The notes under the pieces were generated by a model. That model searched no databases. It was not told where the DNA came from and worked only from the letters and a program-made list of their open reading frames with translations. A stretch of 52,346 bases of DNA from Clostridium liquoris (GTDB lineage: Bacteria > Bacillota > Clostridia > Clostridiales > Clostridiaceae), in assembly GCF_002995785.1 (NCBI RefSeq), contig NZ_PVXO01000058.1, forward strand, positions 1-52,346, given 5' to 3'. This document shows, one piece after another, positions 23,018 to 32,046 of this stretch. Numbering within the stretch: position 1 is the first letter of the stretch; the number at the start of each line of letters is the position of its first letter. A program made the position numbers and the translations under genes.

Positions 23018-25035
23018 TTTCGTACAAAATTATTTACCACCTGGGTCAAAGCTTATAGAATTGGAAAAGCCTTATAAAAGGCCAGCGCTGATCATGGCAG
23101 ATCTGGACGGAGACGGGATTGAAGAAATAATAGCGGTCTATAAATGGCAGGGAGAGACTTATGTTATTGTACTGAAAAACCATTGGGGCAATTGGTATGT
23201 ATTAGGAAATATAAAGGGGAAGGGGTATAACGTTAGTTACTTGAATGCTGCACGGATCACCCCTAAAAATATTAATAGCTTAATTATAGGATGGCAGTTT
23301 GGGAGTATTTGGTCTGAACTGGGTATTTTGCAATGGACACCACATGGATTTAAACACATAATTCCTCAGAATATTTATTACAGCAAAATTCAAGTAGAAG
23401 ACATGCCAGGAATCCATGGAAAAGATGGAGTATATGAAATAGCATTATGGGTTCATGATACAGGGGAGGCATATAAGGTTCAGGTATATAGATGGAAGGA
23501 TGGAAGTTTAGTCCCATACCCTGAGGTATATCATTATTACTTTAAAAAGGTAGCAGCATATTATGAAGAAAAAGTAAAACAAATGCCAAAAGCGACCTTT
23601 TATTGGTATTATCTCGCGGATGCACAGCTAAAGGCAGGAATGTTCTATGAAGCTTTAAAATCTGTTAACATGGCAATGAGCTTAGGTTATGACTATCCAA
23701 GTAAAGAGGATTTAGCTAAATTAAAAGAAGAAATTTTGGTAAAGTTAAAGACAAGATCATCCAATTTATATCCTGCAGCTATTAAAACTGTTGAGGGAAC
23801 AAAATGGGGATATATAGATAACGGGGGGACAGTTAATAAATAAGTATAATTACGCTTTTGTAGGGGATTTAAGCGATGGGCTTTTAGCCTTTCAAAAAAA
23901 TGCAAAGGATAAGTATGGCTACATTGACGAAAAAGGAGTAGTAGTTATACCCCCGCAATATACAGCTGCTCAGCCCTTTGTTCAAGGAAGAGCTGTGGTT
24001 AATATTTCCGAAGATTATACAAATCAATATGGGATTATAGATAAAAAAGGTAATTATATTTTAAAGCCTCAGTATAATGAGATAAAACCTCTAGGTGAAA
24101 ACATGGTGGCTATTGGAAAAATCATTGATGCAGAAAAACCTTATAGAGGTTCTAAATATGCTATTGGGGACATGAATGGAAATATCCTTACAGACTTTAT
24201 TTATTATAATGTTTCAAATTATAAAAATGGCTTAGCTTCTGCTAATGATGATAAAAATACATTCTTCATTGATAAAAGTGGAAATATAGTAAAAAACTTG
24301 CCTATAGTAAAAGGTAGTGGAACTTTAGACTTAGAGGGAGATTTAATTAAGGCTTATGTGGACTTTAGAATATCCTATTTAACTAGAGATGGAAAAGTTA
24401 TTTGGGAGCAAAATAAAATTATACCTCTTAATAATCAGTATAGTGTTATAGAAGAAAAATATAAACCTAATAGAGATTATTTAGTATATTATCCAGAACT
24501 CCAGGGTATGGAAGGCAAAGCAGAAGAAAAGAAGGCAAATGAAAAGCTAAAAGAACTTTCAAAAGTTAAACCTATAGATAGCAATGCAAACCTTGATTAT
24601 AATTATGTAGGAGATTTTTCTGTAGAGTTTTTCAAAAAGCAATTGCTGGTTTTAAAACTCTATGGTTATGAGTATCATTTTGGTGCAGCTCATGGTATGC
24701 CTAGCGAAATTTATCCTCATATAGACCTGGTAAGTGGAACATTTTATCAGTTAAAGGATTTATTTAAACAGGGCAGCGACTATGTAAAAGTAATAAGTGA
24801 AATCATAGGGGAACAAATAAAGAATAATAAGGAATATTCTTATGTATTTCCTGATGCCTATAAAGGGATAAAGGAGGATCAGCCTTTTTATGTAAAAGAA
24901 TATGCTCTGTATATTTATTTTTATCCCTATGATATTGCACCTTATGTTGCAGGATTTCCCACATTTAAAATACCTTATACAGAGATAATGAATATTATAG
25001 ATACCAAGGGTGATTTTTGGGGGTCTTTTCATTAA
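22992..25035 (+). pseudogene. WG-repeat / DUF3298 protein, 5'-truncated and frameshifted
   Basis: The first frame (22992-23843) gives an FG-GAP-like segment (PALIMADLDGDGIEEIIAVYKWQG), a helical pair and the first WG repeat (GTKWGYIDNGGTV), then stops. After a one-base shift near 23835 the coding sequence goes on without a break: INKYNYAFVGDLSDGLLAF, further WG repeats (KYGYIDEKGVVVIPPQY, QYGIIDKKGNYILKPQY) and a C-terminal RsiV-like DUF3298 domain (HFGAAHGMPSEIYPHIDLVSG...) to 25035. The intact protein would be about 700 residues and usually exported, but no signal peptide remains. The shift lies inside a GGGGACAGTTAATAA repeat motif. Restoring the frame needs one A fewer. Confidence 0.75.
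23825..23839 (+). repeat. GGGGACAGTTAATAA motif at the frameshift
   Basis: An exact copy of the repeat end inside the WG-repeat gene. Without one A the region would read GTVINKYNY in frame, so the motif and the lesion coincide. Confidence 0.55.
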
Positions 25036-25058
25036 CTTATTAGCTTAAAAAGCTTAAA

Positions 25059-25197
25059 GGGGACGGTTAATAATTTATATAGGGACATTTATCAATTATA
25101 TTATTTCTATAAAAATTGATAAATGTCCCTAAATTTTTTATTTGATAACTACCTCTACTTAGACAAGTATTTTGAGGAAAAGTTATTAACTGTCCCT
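25059..25197. repeat. Composite palindromic repeat
   Basis: Outer ends GGGGACGGTTAATAA (25059-25073) and TTATTAACTGTCCC (25183-25196) are inverted. Inside, AGGGACATTTATCAATT (25081-25097) pairs perfectly with 25114-25130, followed by AAATTTTTTATTT, so it may also terminate transcription. The right part (25141-25196) carries the AGACAAGTATTTT core found in the 64-bp elements. Confidence 0.75.
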
Positions 25198-25224
25198 ATA
25201 TTGTCTTCTACAGAAGGGAAAATA

Positions 25225-25300
25225 TGGTATAATTGTATTAGGAGAGATATGACGAAGCATATGAGGTCTTAAAATCAAGGCAACATATGCTATATTTTTA
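25225..25300 (+). promoter_or_regulatory. Extended -10 promoter and leader with two mutually exclusive hairpins
   Basis: TGGTATAAT (25225-25233) is a good extended -10. In the leader, ATATG (25247-25251) can pair with CATAT (25258-25262). Alternatively AGCATATG (25256-25263) pairs perfectly with CATATGCT (25284-25291), followed by ATATTTTTA. Using one excludes the other, an attenuator-like layout 20 bp before the activator gene. Confidence 0.45.
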
Positions 25301-25315
25301 AAAATAGGAGGAAGT

Positions 25316-26881
25316 ATGGGGAAAGGCTATTTCAGATTTGAAATAATAACTAAAGATAGAATAGGGATAACCTCGGAAATACTAGATAAAATTTATAGAT
25401 TAAATATAAATATTATATCTTTAGAGGTATTTCCTAAAAAAGTTTGTGTGAAAATACAGGACATAGGGGAAAAAGAAAAAATATCATTAAAAAATAGTCT
25501 TTATAGTATAGGTGGAGTGGTTACAATAAAAGACATTGAGCTTTTGGAATATGAAAAATATGAAAGAAAATTGCTAGCAATTATTGATTCTGTAGATGAT
25601 GGGATAATATATATAAATAAGAATCTGAAAATTGAGATATTTAACAGTTACTGCGAGGAAATATTCCATTACACCAAAGAAGATGTACTCGGAAAAGATG
25701 TAAGAAATATAATAAAGGATGCTCCAATGGTAAAACTTCTAAAAAGCGGAGATAACTATGACAACATGGAAGTTAATATAGAAAGTAATAGAGGTAAAAG
25801 CCATTATTTAACTACAGGAAGACCTGTAAAGGATGATAATAACAATAATATAGGGGCAGTAGCTTCTATAAGAGACATGAAAAAGGCTATAGAAATTGCT
25901 AATGTAGTATCCACCACAGACAATGGAGCCTTTAAAGAAATTATAGGAAACAGTGCAGCCATTGAGAAAGTAAAAGGAATGGTTAGGGCAGTAGCTAAAA
26001 GTAATTCCACAGTTATATTAAGAGGAGAAAGCGGTACTGGTAAGGAATTATTTGCTAAGGCAATTTATAATCTTAGTGGAAGAAGAGATAAAAAATTTGT
26101 CCCTATAAATTGTGCTGCATTGCCAGAAAATTTAATCGAAAGTGAATTATTTGGTTATGAAAAAGGAAGCTTTACTGGAGCAGTTTCCACTAAAGAAGGA
26201 CTTTTTAAAGAAGCACATGAGGGTACATTATTTTTAGATGAAGTTGGAGAACTGCCATTATTATTACAGGCCAAGCTTTTAAGGGTATTGCAAGAGGGAA
26301 CCATTAGGAAAATAGGAAGTAATAAGGAAGAGAAGGTAGATGTGAGAATAATTTGCGCTACAAATAAAAATTTAGAGGATATGATTCAAAAGGGTGAATT
26401 TAGAGAAGATCTATACTATAGATTAAATGTAATACCAATATGTATACCGCCATTAAGAGATCATTTAGAGGACATACCAATTTTAGTTACTCATTTTATA
26501 GGCAAGTTAAATAAGAAATTAAATAAAAATATTTTAGGTGCAGAATTAGAATTTATCAATGAACTTCTAAAATACAATTGGCCAGGAAATGTGAGAGAAC
26601 TTCAAAATGTAATAGAGAGAGCTATGAACTTATGTACCCGAGACCTATTAGGGAAAGATCATTTAATGATAGATATTTATGAACCACCAAAAGTAATAAA
26701 TGATATTGATAAAGAAGGAGAATTAACGCTAAAAGAAGTAGTGGATATGGCTGAAAAGGAAGCAATAATAAAATCACTTAAGAAAAATAAAACTTTTAGA
26801 AAAACTGCAAAAGCTTTAGGAGTGTCCCATACTACAATAATGAATAAATTAAATAAGTATGGAATAAAACGTAAGGTATAG
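25316..26881 (+). CDS. Sigma-54-dependent activator with ACT and PAS domains
   Basis: A 521-aa enhancer-binding protein. Domains: ACT-like amino-acid-sensing (about 1-75, RFEIITKDRIGITSEILDKI), PAS (about 85-190), AAA+ (about 205-435, Walker A GESGTGKE, ELFGYEKGSFTGA sigma-54 contact loop, Walker B LFLDEVGEL) and a Fis-type HTH (about 485-521, TFRKTAKALGVSHTTIMNKL). The order is TyrR-like. GGAGGAAGT precedes the ATG. A -24/-12 promoter lies downstream, before the methionine gamma-lyase gene, so the likely job is switching that locus on in response to an amino acid. The ligand is not known. Confidence 0.93.
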   Translation: MGKGYFRFEIITKDRIGITSEILDKIYRLNINIISLEVFPKKVCVKIQDIGEKEKISLKNSLYSIGGVVTIKDIELLEYEKYERKLLAIIDSVDDGIIYINKNLKIEIFNSYCEEIFHYTKEDVLGKDVRNIIKDAPMVKLLKSGDNYDNMEVNIESNRGKSHYLTTGRPVKDDNNNNIGAVASIRDMKKAIEIANVVSTTDNGAFKEIIGNSAAIEKVKGMVRAVAKSNSTVILRGESGTGKELFAKAIYNLSGRRDKKFVPINCAALPENLIESELFGYEKGSFTGAVSTKEGLFKEAHEGTLFLDEVGELPLLLQAKLLRVLQEGTIRKIGSNKEEKVDVRIICATNKNLEDMIQKGEFREDLYYRLNVIPICIPPLRDHLEDIPILVTHFIGKLNKKLNKNILGAELEFINELLKYNWPGNVRELQNVIERAMNLCTRDLLGKDHLMIDIYEPPKVINDIDKEGELTLKEVVDMAEKEAIIKSLKKNKTFRKTAKALGVSHTTIMNKLNKYGIKRKV

Positions 26882-27005
26882 TTTACAAGTGTAAAGAAAT
26901 ATTTCCACTTATGCTCACAATATGGCTGCAAATGTTTACATATGCTTTCTCCATATTTTGAATAACCGTCCCCAGTATTTGTTTTGAATGACTGTCCCAG
27001 TATTT
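26882..27005. promoter_or_regulatory. Candidate activator-binding palindromes and repeat halves
   Basis: TTTACAAGTGTAAA (26882-26895) is a perfect palindrome with TyrR-box-like halves, and GCAAATGTTTACATATGC (26928-26945) is a second, imperfect one. Both lie 90-155 bp upstream of the sigma-54 promoter, the right distance for enhancer sites. Two direct half copies of the repeat (26960-26980 and 26986-27005; GAATAACCGTCCCC, GAATGACTGTCCC) sit between them and the promoter. Confidence 0.4.
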
Positions 27006-27036
27006 GGCCAGCATTGCTTAGTATTTGCATAGTATT

Positions 27037-27052
27037 TGGCATGAAAAATGCT
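27037..27052 (+). promoter_or_regulatory. Sigma-54 (-24/-12) promoter of the methionine gamma-lyase gene
   Basis: TGGCATGAAAAATGCT fits the consensus TGGCACG-N4-TTGCW, with GG and GC exactly 10 nt apart. It lies 69 bp before the ATG and downstream of a sigma-54 activator gene. Confidence 0.75.
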
Positions 27053-27120
27053 AAATATAATTACTGTAATAGGAATATTTAAACATAAAAAATAATAAAT
27101 TATTTAGGGGGATTGTTATT

Positions 27121-28326
27121 ATGAATAAAGAACACATGACTAATATGGGATTTGGGACAAAGGCTATACATGGAGGACATAAAAAGGATGCACAATATGG
27201 TTCACTTGCCACACCTATATATCAGACTTCAACATTTATATTTGATTCAGCAGAACAAGGTGGAAGAAGATTTGCATTAGAAGAAGGGGGGTATATATAC
27301 ACAAGACTTGGAAATCCAACTAGCAATGAAGCTGAAGAAAAAATAGCTTTATTAGAAGGGGGAGAAGCAGCTGTTGCAACATCTTCAGGTATGGGAGCTA
27401 TATCAGCAGCACTATGGACAGCCTTAAAAGCAGGAGATCATGTGATTGCGTCAGATACACTTTATGGCTGTACATTTTCACTATTAAACCATGGCTTAAC
27501 TAGGTTTGGAGTAGATGTTACTTTTGTAGATATATCTAATTTAGAGCAGGTTAAAAATGCTATGAGACCTAACACTAAAGTTGTTTACTTAGAAACTCCA
27601 GCAAATCCAACTTTAAAAGTTACAGACATTGAAGGGATTTCTAAAATAGCTCATAGTGTTGAGGGATGTATGGTTTTTGTAGACAATACATTTAGCACTC
27701 CATATATACAAAGACCTTTGGAATTTGGAGCAGATGTAGTTGTTCATTCTGCAACTAAATATCTAAATGGACATGGTGACGTGCTTGCAGGATTTGCTAT
27801 AGGTAAAAGGGATTTTATAAATCAGGTTAAATTATTTGGATTAAAAGATATGACTGGAGCAGTTATAAGTCCATTTGATGCTTATCTAGTTATAAGAGGT
27901 ATGAAAACTTTAGAAGTTAGAATGGAGAAACATTCAGAAAATGCAATGAAGGTAGCTAGGTTCTTAGAATCCCATCCAGCAGTTAAAAAGGTATATTATC
28001 CAGGACTTGAAAGCTTTGAATACTATAAATTAGCTAAAAAGCAGATGAAACTTCCAGGAGCTATGATTTCTTTTGAACTAAAAGGTGGAGTTGAAGAAGG
28101 AAGAATAGTTATGAACAATGTGAAACTAGCTAGTTTAGCAGTAAGTCTAGGGGATACAGAAACATTAATTCAGCACCCAGCGTCAATGACTCATTCACCA
28201 TACACTCCTGAGGAAAGAGCAGAAGCAGGCATTAGTGATGGCTTAGTTAGATTATCCGTTGGACTTGAAACAGCTGAAGATATAATTGAAGATTTGAAAG
28301 GAGCTTTAGATTTAATAATAAAGTAA
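27121..28326 (+). CDS. megL: Methionine gamma-lyase
   Basis: A 401-aa PLP enzyme of the Cys/Met metabolism family that splits L-methionine into methanethiol, ammonia and 2-oxobutyrate. K213 in SATKYLNGHGD binds PLP. The residue after YG in TLYGCTF is C117, the Cys typical of true methionine gamma-lyases (C116 in Pseudomonas) rather than the Pro/Ser-type residues of related lyases. The YTRLGNPTSNEAEEKIALLEGGEAAVATSSGM stretch is also classical. AGGGGGATT precedes the ATG. It has its own sigma-54 promoter and is followed by an antiporter and a 2-oxoacid oxidoreductase that could use 2-oxobutyrate. Confidence 0.93.
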   Translation: MNKEHMTNMGFGTKAIHGGHKKDAQYGSLATPIYQTSTFIFDSAEQGGRRFALEEGGYIYTRLGNPTSNEAEEKIALLEGGEAAVATSSGMGAISAALWTALKAGDHVIASDTLYGCTFSLLNHGLTRFGVDVTFVDISNLEQVKNAMRPNTKVVYLETPANPTLKVTDIEGISKIAHSVEGCMVFVDNTFSTPYIQRPLEFGADVVVHSATKYLNGHGDVLAGFAIGKRDFINQVKLFGLKDMTGAVISPFDAYLVIRGMKTLEVRMEKHSENAMKVARFLESHPAVKKVYYPGLESFEYYKLAKKQMKLPGAMISFELKGGVEEGRIVMNNVKLASLAVSLGDTETLIQHPASMTHSPYTPEERAEAGISDGLVRLSVGLETAEDIIEDLKGALDLIIK

Positions 28327-28363
28327 CTTCATATCATATAAAAATTAATCAGTAATATAATTA

Positions 28364-28375
28364 CATGGCGCCATG
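28364..28375. repeat. GC-rich palindrome between megL and the antiporter gene
   Basis: CATGGCGCCATG is a perfect 12-bp palindrome in very AT-rich DNA, 38 bp after megL. It could be an operator or the core of a hairpin. Its GGCGCC core recalls the TAGCGCCACT stem after the next gene. Confidence 0.4.
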
Positions 28376-28454
28376 GTTATTAAAAATAAATATATCTTCA
28401 CAGGTTAAGGGGAATATAAAAATAGCCATTTAAATAATAGGGGGGGATAAAATT

Positions 28455-29819
28455 ATGGAGGATAAATCGAAAATTTCAAATGGGAAGGCCTTAATACCTT
28501 TTTTGATATTTGTAGCTATCTACCTGGGAAGCGGATTAATATTGCAAGCTCAAGGAGTTGAGATGGCCTTTTATCAACTTCCTGCACCAGTAGCTATATT
28601 TTGTGGAATTATTAGTGCGTTTTTTATACTAAAAGGCAGTATAGAAGAAAAATTTAATGCACTAATTGAGGGCTGTGGTAATCAAGATATAATTATAATG
28701 TGTACAATTTACTTATTAGCTGGTGCTTTTGCATCTGTAGCAAAGGCCATGGGAGGAGTAGATTCTACAGTAAATCTAGGGCTTACTTATATACCAGCTC
28801 AATATATAACTGTAGGATTATTTATAATATCCTGTTTCATATCTATATCCACTGGAACATCTGTTGGAACCATAGTAGCTGTAGGACCTATCGCTGTAGG
28901 ACTTGCTCAAAAATCAGGCTTATCCATGCCTTTTACTTTAGCAGCAGTAATGGGTGGAGCTATGTTTGGAGATAACTTGTCTGTAATATCTGATACCACA
29001 ATTGCGGCTACAAGAACTCAGGGCTGCGAAATGAAGGATAAATTCAATGTAAATATATATATGGCAGCACCAGCAGCTATAATAACTATAATTTTATTGT
29101 TGATATTTGGTCGCCCTGGAGTAGCTCCAGTTATGCAAACCTATGATTATAGCATAATAAAAGTTATACCATATCTTTTTGTATTAATTTTATCTTTAGC
29201 AGGCATGAATGTGTTTGTAGTGCTGACCGTAGGAATAATACTTGCAGGTGTAATAGGGATATCCTATGGAGATTTAACTATATTATCATTCACTCAAGAG
29301 ATATTTAATGGATTCCTAAGTATGATAGATATTTTCCTTTTATCCATGTTTACCGGTGGACTTGCCAATATGATTACAAAAGCTGGAGGAATACAATTCT
29401 TACTAGATAAGATTCAAAAAATGATAAAAGGCAGAAAATCTGCAGAATTTGGCATTGCAGCTCTTGTATCCCTCACAGATGCAGCAGTGGCTAACAATAC
29501 AGTGGCTATAATTATAAATGGGCCTATTGCCAAGGAAATGTGTAATAAATACAAAGTAGATCCTAGACGAAGTGCCTCAATACTGGATGTTTTCTCATGT
29601 ATAATGCAAGGAATTATTCCCTATGGCGCACAAATGTTAACTTTATTAAGTTTTACTAAAGGAACTGTTACTCCATTCCAGGTAATACCGCTGCTATGGT
29701 ATCAGCAACTACTTTTAGTATCAGTTATAGTATCAATATTTATTCCATTTACAGATAGGACTATAAGGAAAAAGCCTTGGAATTGGAGCAAAAAAGAAGA
29801 TTCTAATGTACAGGTATAA
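28455..29819 (+). CDS. NhaC-family Na+/H+ antiporter-like transporter
   Basis: A 454-aa membrane protein with about 11-12 helices. The family signature GGAMFGDNLSVISDTTIAATRTQGCEMKDKF is present, as are TDAAVANNTVAIII and FSCIMQGIIPYGAQ. NhaC-type proteins exchange H+ or small organic ions for Na+; members next to amino-acid catabolic genes may carry the substrate or product. Here, between methionine gamma-lyase and an oxidoreductase, a role in methionine uptake, product exchange or Na+ homeostasis is possible but unproven. AGGGGGGGAT precedes ATG 28455. Confidence 0.88.
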   Translation: MEDKSKISNGKALIPFLIFVAIYLGSGLILQAQGVEMAFYQLPAPVAIFCGIISAFFILKGSIEEKFNALIEGCGNQDIIIMCTIYLLAGAFASVAKAMGGVDSTVNLGLTYIPAQYITVGLFIISCFISISTGTSVGTIVAVGPIAVGLAQKSGLSMPFTLAAVMGGAMFGDNLSVISDTTIAATRTQGCEMKDKFNVNIYMAAPAAIITIILLLIFGRPGVAPVMQTYDYSIIKVIPYLFVLILSLAGMNVFVVLTVGIILAGVIGISYGDLTILSFTQEIFNGFLSMIDIFLLSMFTGGLANMITKAGGIQFLLDKIQKMIKGRKSAEFGIAALVSLTDAAVANNTVAIIINGPIAKEMCNKYKVDPRRSASILDVFSCIMQGIIPYGAQMLTLLSFTKGTVTPFQVIPLLWYQQLLLVSVIVSIFIPFTDRTIRKKPWNWSKKEDSNVQV

Positions 29820-29832
29820 GCAATAGATTAAA

Positions 29833-29879
29833 TAGCGCCACTAATATCACCTATATAAATGGATGAATAAGTGGCGCTA
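29833..29879 (+). terminator. Hairpin after the NhaC gene
   Basis: TAGCGCCACT (29833-29842) pairs perfectly with AGTGGCGCTA (29870-29879), with a 27-nt loop and no T-tract. Weak terminator or processing structure. Confidence 0.45.
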
Positions 29880-29948
29880 AATTATATGATAGCTAAGAGT
29901 AGCTTTATGGTAGGAAGGTAGTAGTTGTGAAAATGAGGAGGGAAATAT

Positions 29949-30533
29949 ATGGAGAAGAAATTAATTGAAATTCGTTGGCATGGCAGAGGAGGACAAGGGG
30001 CGAAAACAGCTTCATTGCTTTTAGCAGAAGTTGCTTTCAACACTGGAATGTATATTCAAGGTTTTCCAGAATACGGTCCGGAAAGAATGGGAGCTCCTAT
30101 AACTGCTTACAATAGAATGGCAAATTATCCGCTAAGGGTCCACAGTAACATTTATGAACCTGATTATGTTATGGTTGTCGACGAAACTTTATTAAAAACT
30201 GTAGATTGTACAGCTGGATTAAAGAGGGACGGGGCTATAGTTATTAATACTAAAAAAAGCCCAGAAGAAATTAGAAAAGAATTAAGAGGATATGAAGGTA
30301 AGTTATATACTATAGATGCTAGAACCATTTCGGAACAGACTTTAGGAGCAAATTTTCCTAACACTCCAATGTTAGCGGCTATAGTAAAAATACTTGGAAT
30401 AATGGATAAAGAAGAGTTTATAAAGGATATGGAAAAATCATTCAAACATAAATTTGCTACAAAACCAAATGTTATTCCTAAAAACATAGAAGCATTGAAA
30501 AGAGGATTGCAGGAGGTGAAAGGACTTGAGTAA
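29949..30533 (+). CDS. porC: 2-oxoacid:ferredoxin oxidoreductase, gamma subunit
   Basis: A 194-aa gamma subunit (RWHGRGGQGAKTASLLLAEVAF, QGFPEYGPERMGAPITAYNRM). With delta, alpha and beta it forms the four-subunit cytoplasmic enzyme that oxidises a 2-oxoacid with CoA to acyl-CoA, CO2 and reduced ferredoxin. The symbol follows the pyruvate enzyme by homology. The substrate here may rather be 2-oxobutyrate, from the neighbouring methionine gamma-lyase. Its end overlaps the delta gene by 8 bp. Confidence 0.9.
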   Translation: MEKKLIEIRWHGRGGQGAKTASLLLAEVAFNTGMYIQGFPEYGPERMGAPITAYNRMANYPLRVHSNIYEPDYVMVVDETLLKTVDCTAGLKRDGAIVINTKKSPEEIRKELRGYEGKLYTIDARTISEQTLGANFPNTPMLAAIVKILGIMDKEEFIKDMEKSFKHKFATKPNVIPKNIEALKRGLQEVKGLE

Positions 30534-30825
30534 GAGAATGAATGTAAACTCAGATACAACATGGCAGGATCTTCCCAGAGGCGGCGCAATTTTAGATGCA
30601 GGAAATGCAGCAGATTTTAAAACTGGTGATTGGAGAGCAATGAGACCTATATGGTACAAGGACAAATGTAAGCATTGCTTATTTTGCTGGGCAGTTTGTC
30701 CTGATATGTCTATAATGGCAAAGGACGGAAAAGTAATAGAGTTTGACTATGACCACTGTAAGGGCTGTGGAGTTTGTGTGGATCAATGTAAATTTGAAGC
30801 ACTAGAGCTTATAGCCGAAGAATAG
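30526..30825 (+). CDS. porD: 2-oxoacid:ferredoxin oxidoreductase, delta (ferredoxin) subunit
   Basis: A 99-aa protein with two 4Fe-4S motifs, CKHCLFCWAVCPD (about 45-57) and CKGCGVCVDQCKF (about 75-87), which pass electrons from the TPP site to free ferredoxin. The TTG start at 30526 overlaps the gamma gene and has GCAGGAGGTGA just upstream, indicating translational coupling. The WQDLPRGGAI start is typical of this subunit. Confidence 0.9.
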   Translation: MSKRMNVNSDTTWQDLPRGGAILDAGNAADFKTGDWRAMRPIWYKDKCKHCLFCWAVCPDMSIMAKDGKVIEFDYDHCKGCGVCVDQCKFEALELIAEE

Positions 30826-30840
30826 GAGGGAGAAACAGGT

Positions 30841-32034
30841 ATGGTAAAAGCAGAGCAGTTAAGAAGAAGTTTAAGTGGTAATGAGGCAGTTGCCACAGCA
30901 ATGATGCAAATAAATCCAGATGTGGTAGCGGCATTCCCAATAACTCCATCTACAGAGGTACCACAATATTTTTCATCCTTTGTAGCAAATGGAAAATGCA
31001 CAACAAAATTTGTGCCAGTAGAATCTGAACACAGTGCTATGAGTGCTTGCATAGGAGCTTCTGCTGCTGGAGGAAGAGTTATGACAGCAACTTCTGCTAA
31101 TGGATTGGCCCTTATGTGGGAGATGCTTCATATAGCGGCGGGGGATAGGTGCCCTATAGTAGTAGCTTTGGTAAATAGGTCTATGTCACCACCACTTAAC
31201 ATACACAATGATCATTCAGATTCCATGGGGGCAAGGGATACAGGCTGGATACAATTATATTCTGAAAATGTTCAAGAGGCTTATGATAATTTTATTCAAG
31301 GAGTGAAAATAGCAGAAAATGAAGAAGTTATGATTCCAACCATGGTTTGTTATGATGGATTTATTACAAGTCATTCTGTAGAAAATGTATTTTTAATGGA
31401 AGATGAAGTGGTTAGAGACTTTGTTGGCCCAAATAAAAGAGCCAATAGTGGATTGTTAGGAGATAAAAACATAGCTATGGGACCAATGGTTCTAACTAAT
31501 TTTAGTATAGAAATGAAAAGACAGCAACTTCAAGGAGTATTGAATGCTAAAGAAGTTACACTTAAAGTTGCTAAGGAATATGAAGAATTAACAGGAAGAA
31601 AATATGGATTGTTTGAAGAATATAGGTTAGATGATGCAGACATTGCTATGATAATTATAGGTTCATCAGCAGGAACAGCTAAAAAGGCTGCAGATGATTT
31701 AAGGGAAAAAGGAATTAAAGCAGGAGTTCTGAAAATTAGATTATTTAGGCCATTCCCAGGTGAGGAAATAGCTGAGGTATTAAAAAATGTAAAAGCAATA
31801 GCTGTAATGGATAAAGCAGAGGGAATGTCAGGAAATGGAGGACCATTATTTACGGATACTTGTGCTTCTTTGTATGGAAAATTAAATGACAAGATATTAA
31901 TTAGTTATATTTATGGATTAGGTGGAAGAGACGTTAGGGTCGAAGATTTGGAAGAAGTATATGATGTGTTACAGAATGCATTGGATACTACAGGTAATTA
32001 TAAAAAATATAATTACTTATCTGTAAGAGAATAG
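30841..32034 (+). CDS. porA: 2-oxoacid:ferredoxin oxidoreductase, alpha subunit
   Basis: A 397-aa alpha subunit: pyrimidine-binding TPP domain at the N-terminus (SGNEAVATAMMQINPDVVAAFPITPSTEVPQYF, with the conserved PITPST loop), then the VPVESEHSAMSACIGASAAGGRV segment and a C-terminal transketolase-like domain (GSSAGTAKKAADDLREKGIKAGVLKIRLFRPFP). AGGAGGGAG precedes ATG 30841, 15 bp after the delta gene. Confidence 0.92.
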   Translation: MVKAEQLRRSLSGNEAVATAMMQINPDVVAAFPITPSTEVPQYFSSFVANGKCTTKFVPVESEHSAMSACIGASAAGGRVMTATSANGLALMWEMLHIAAGDRCPIVVALVNRSMSPPLNIHNDHSDSMGARDTGWIQLYSENVQEAYDNFIQGVKIAENEEVMIPTMVCYDGFITSHSVENVFLMEDEVVRDFVGPNKRANSGLLGDKNIAMGPMVLTNFSIEMKRQQLQGVLNAKEVTLKVAKEYEELTGRKYGLFEEYRLDDADIAMIIIGSSAGTAKKAADDLREKGIKAGVLKIRLFRPFPGEEIAEVLKNVKAIAVMDKAEGMSGNGGPLFTDTCASLYGKLNDKILISYIYGLGGRDVRVEDLEEVYDVLQNALDTTGNYKKYNYLSVRE

Positions 32035-32046
32035 GGGGTGGATTAC

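Noticed and set aside
27005-27020. TTGGCCAGCATTGCTTA as a second sigma-54 promoter
   Set aside because: GG and GC are 8 nt apart instead of 10.
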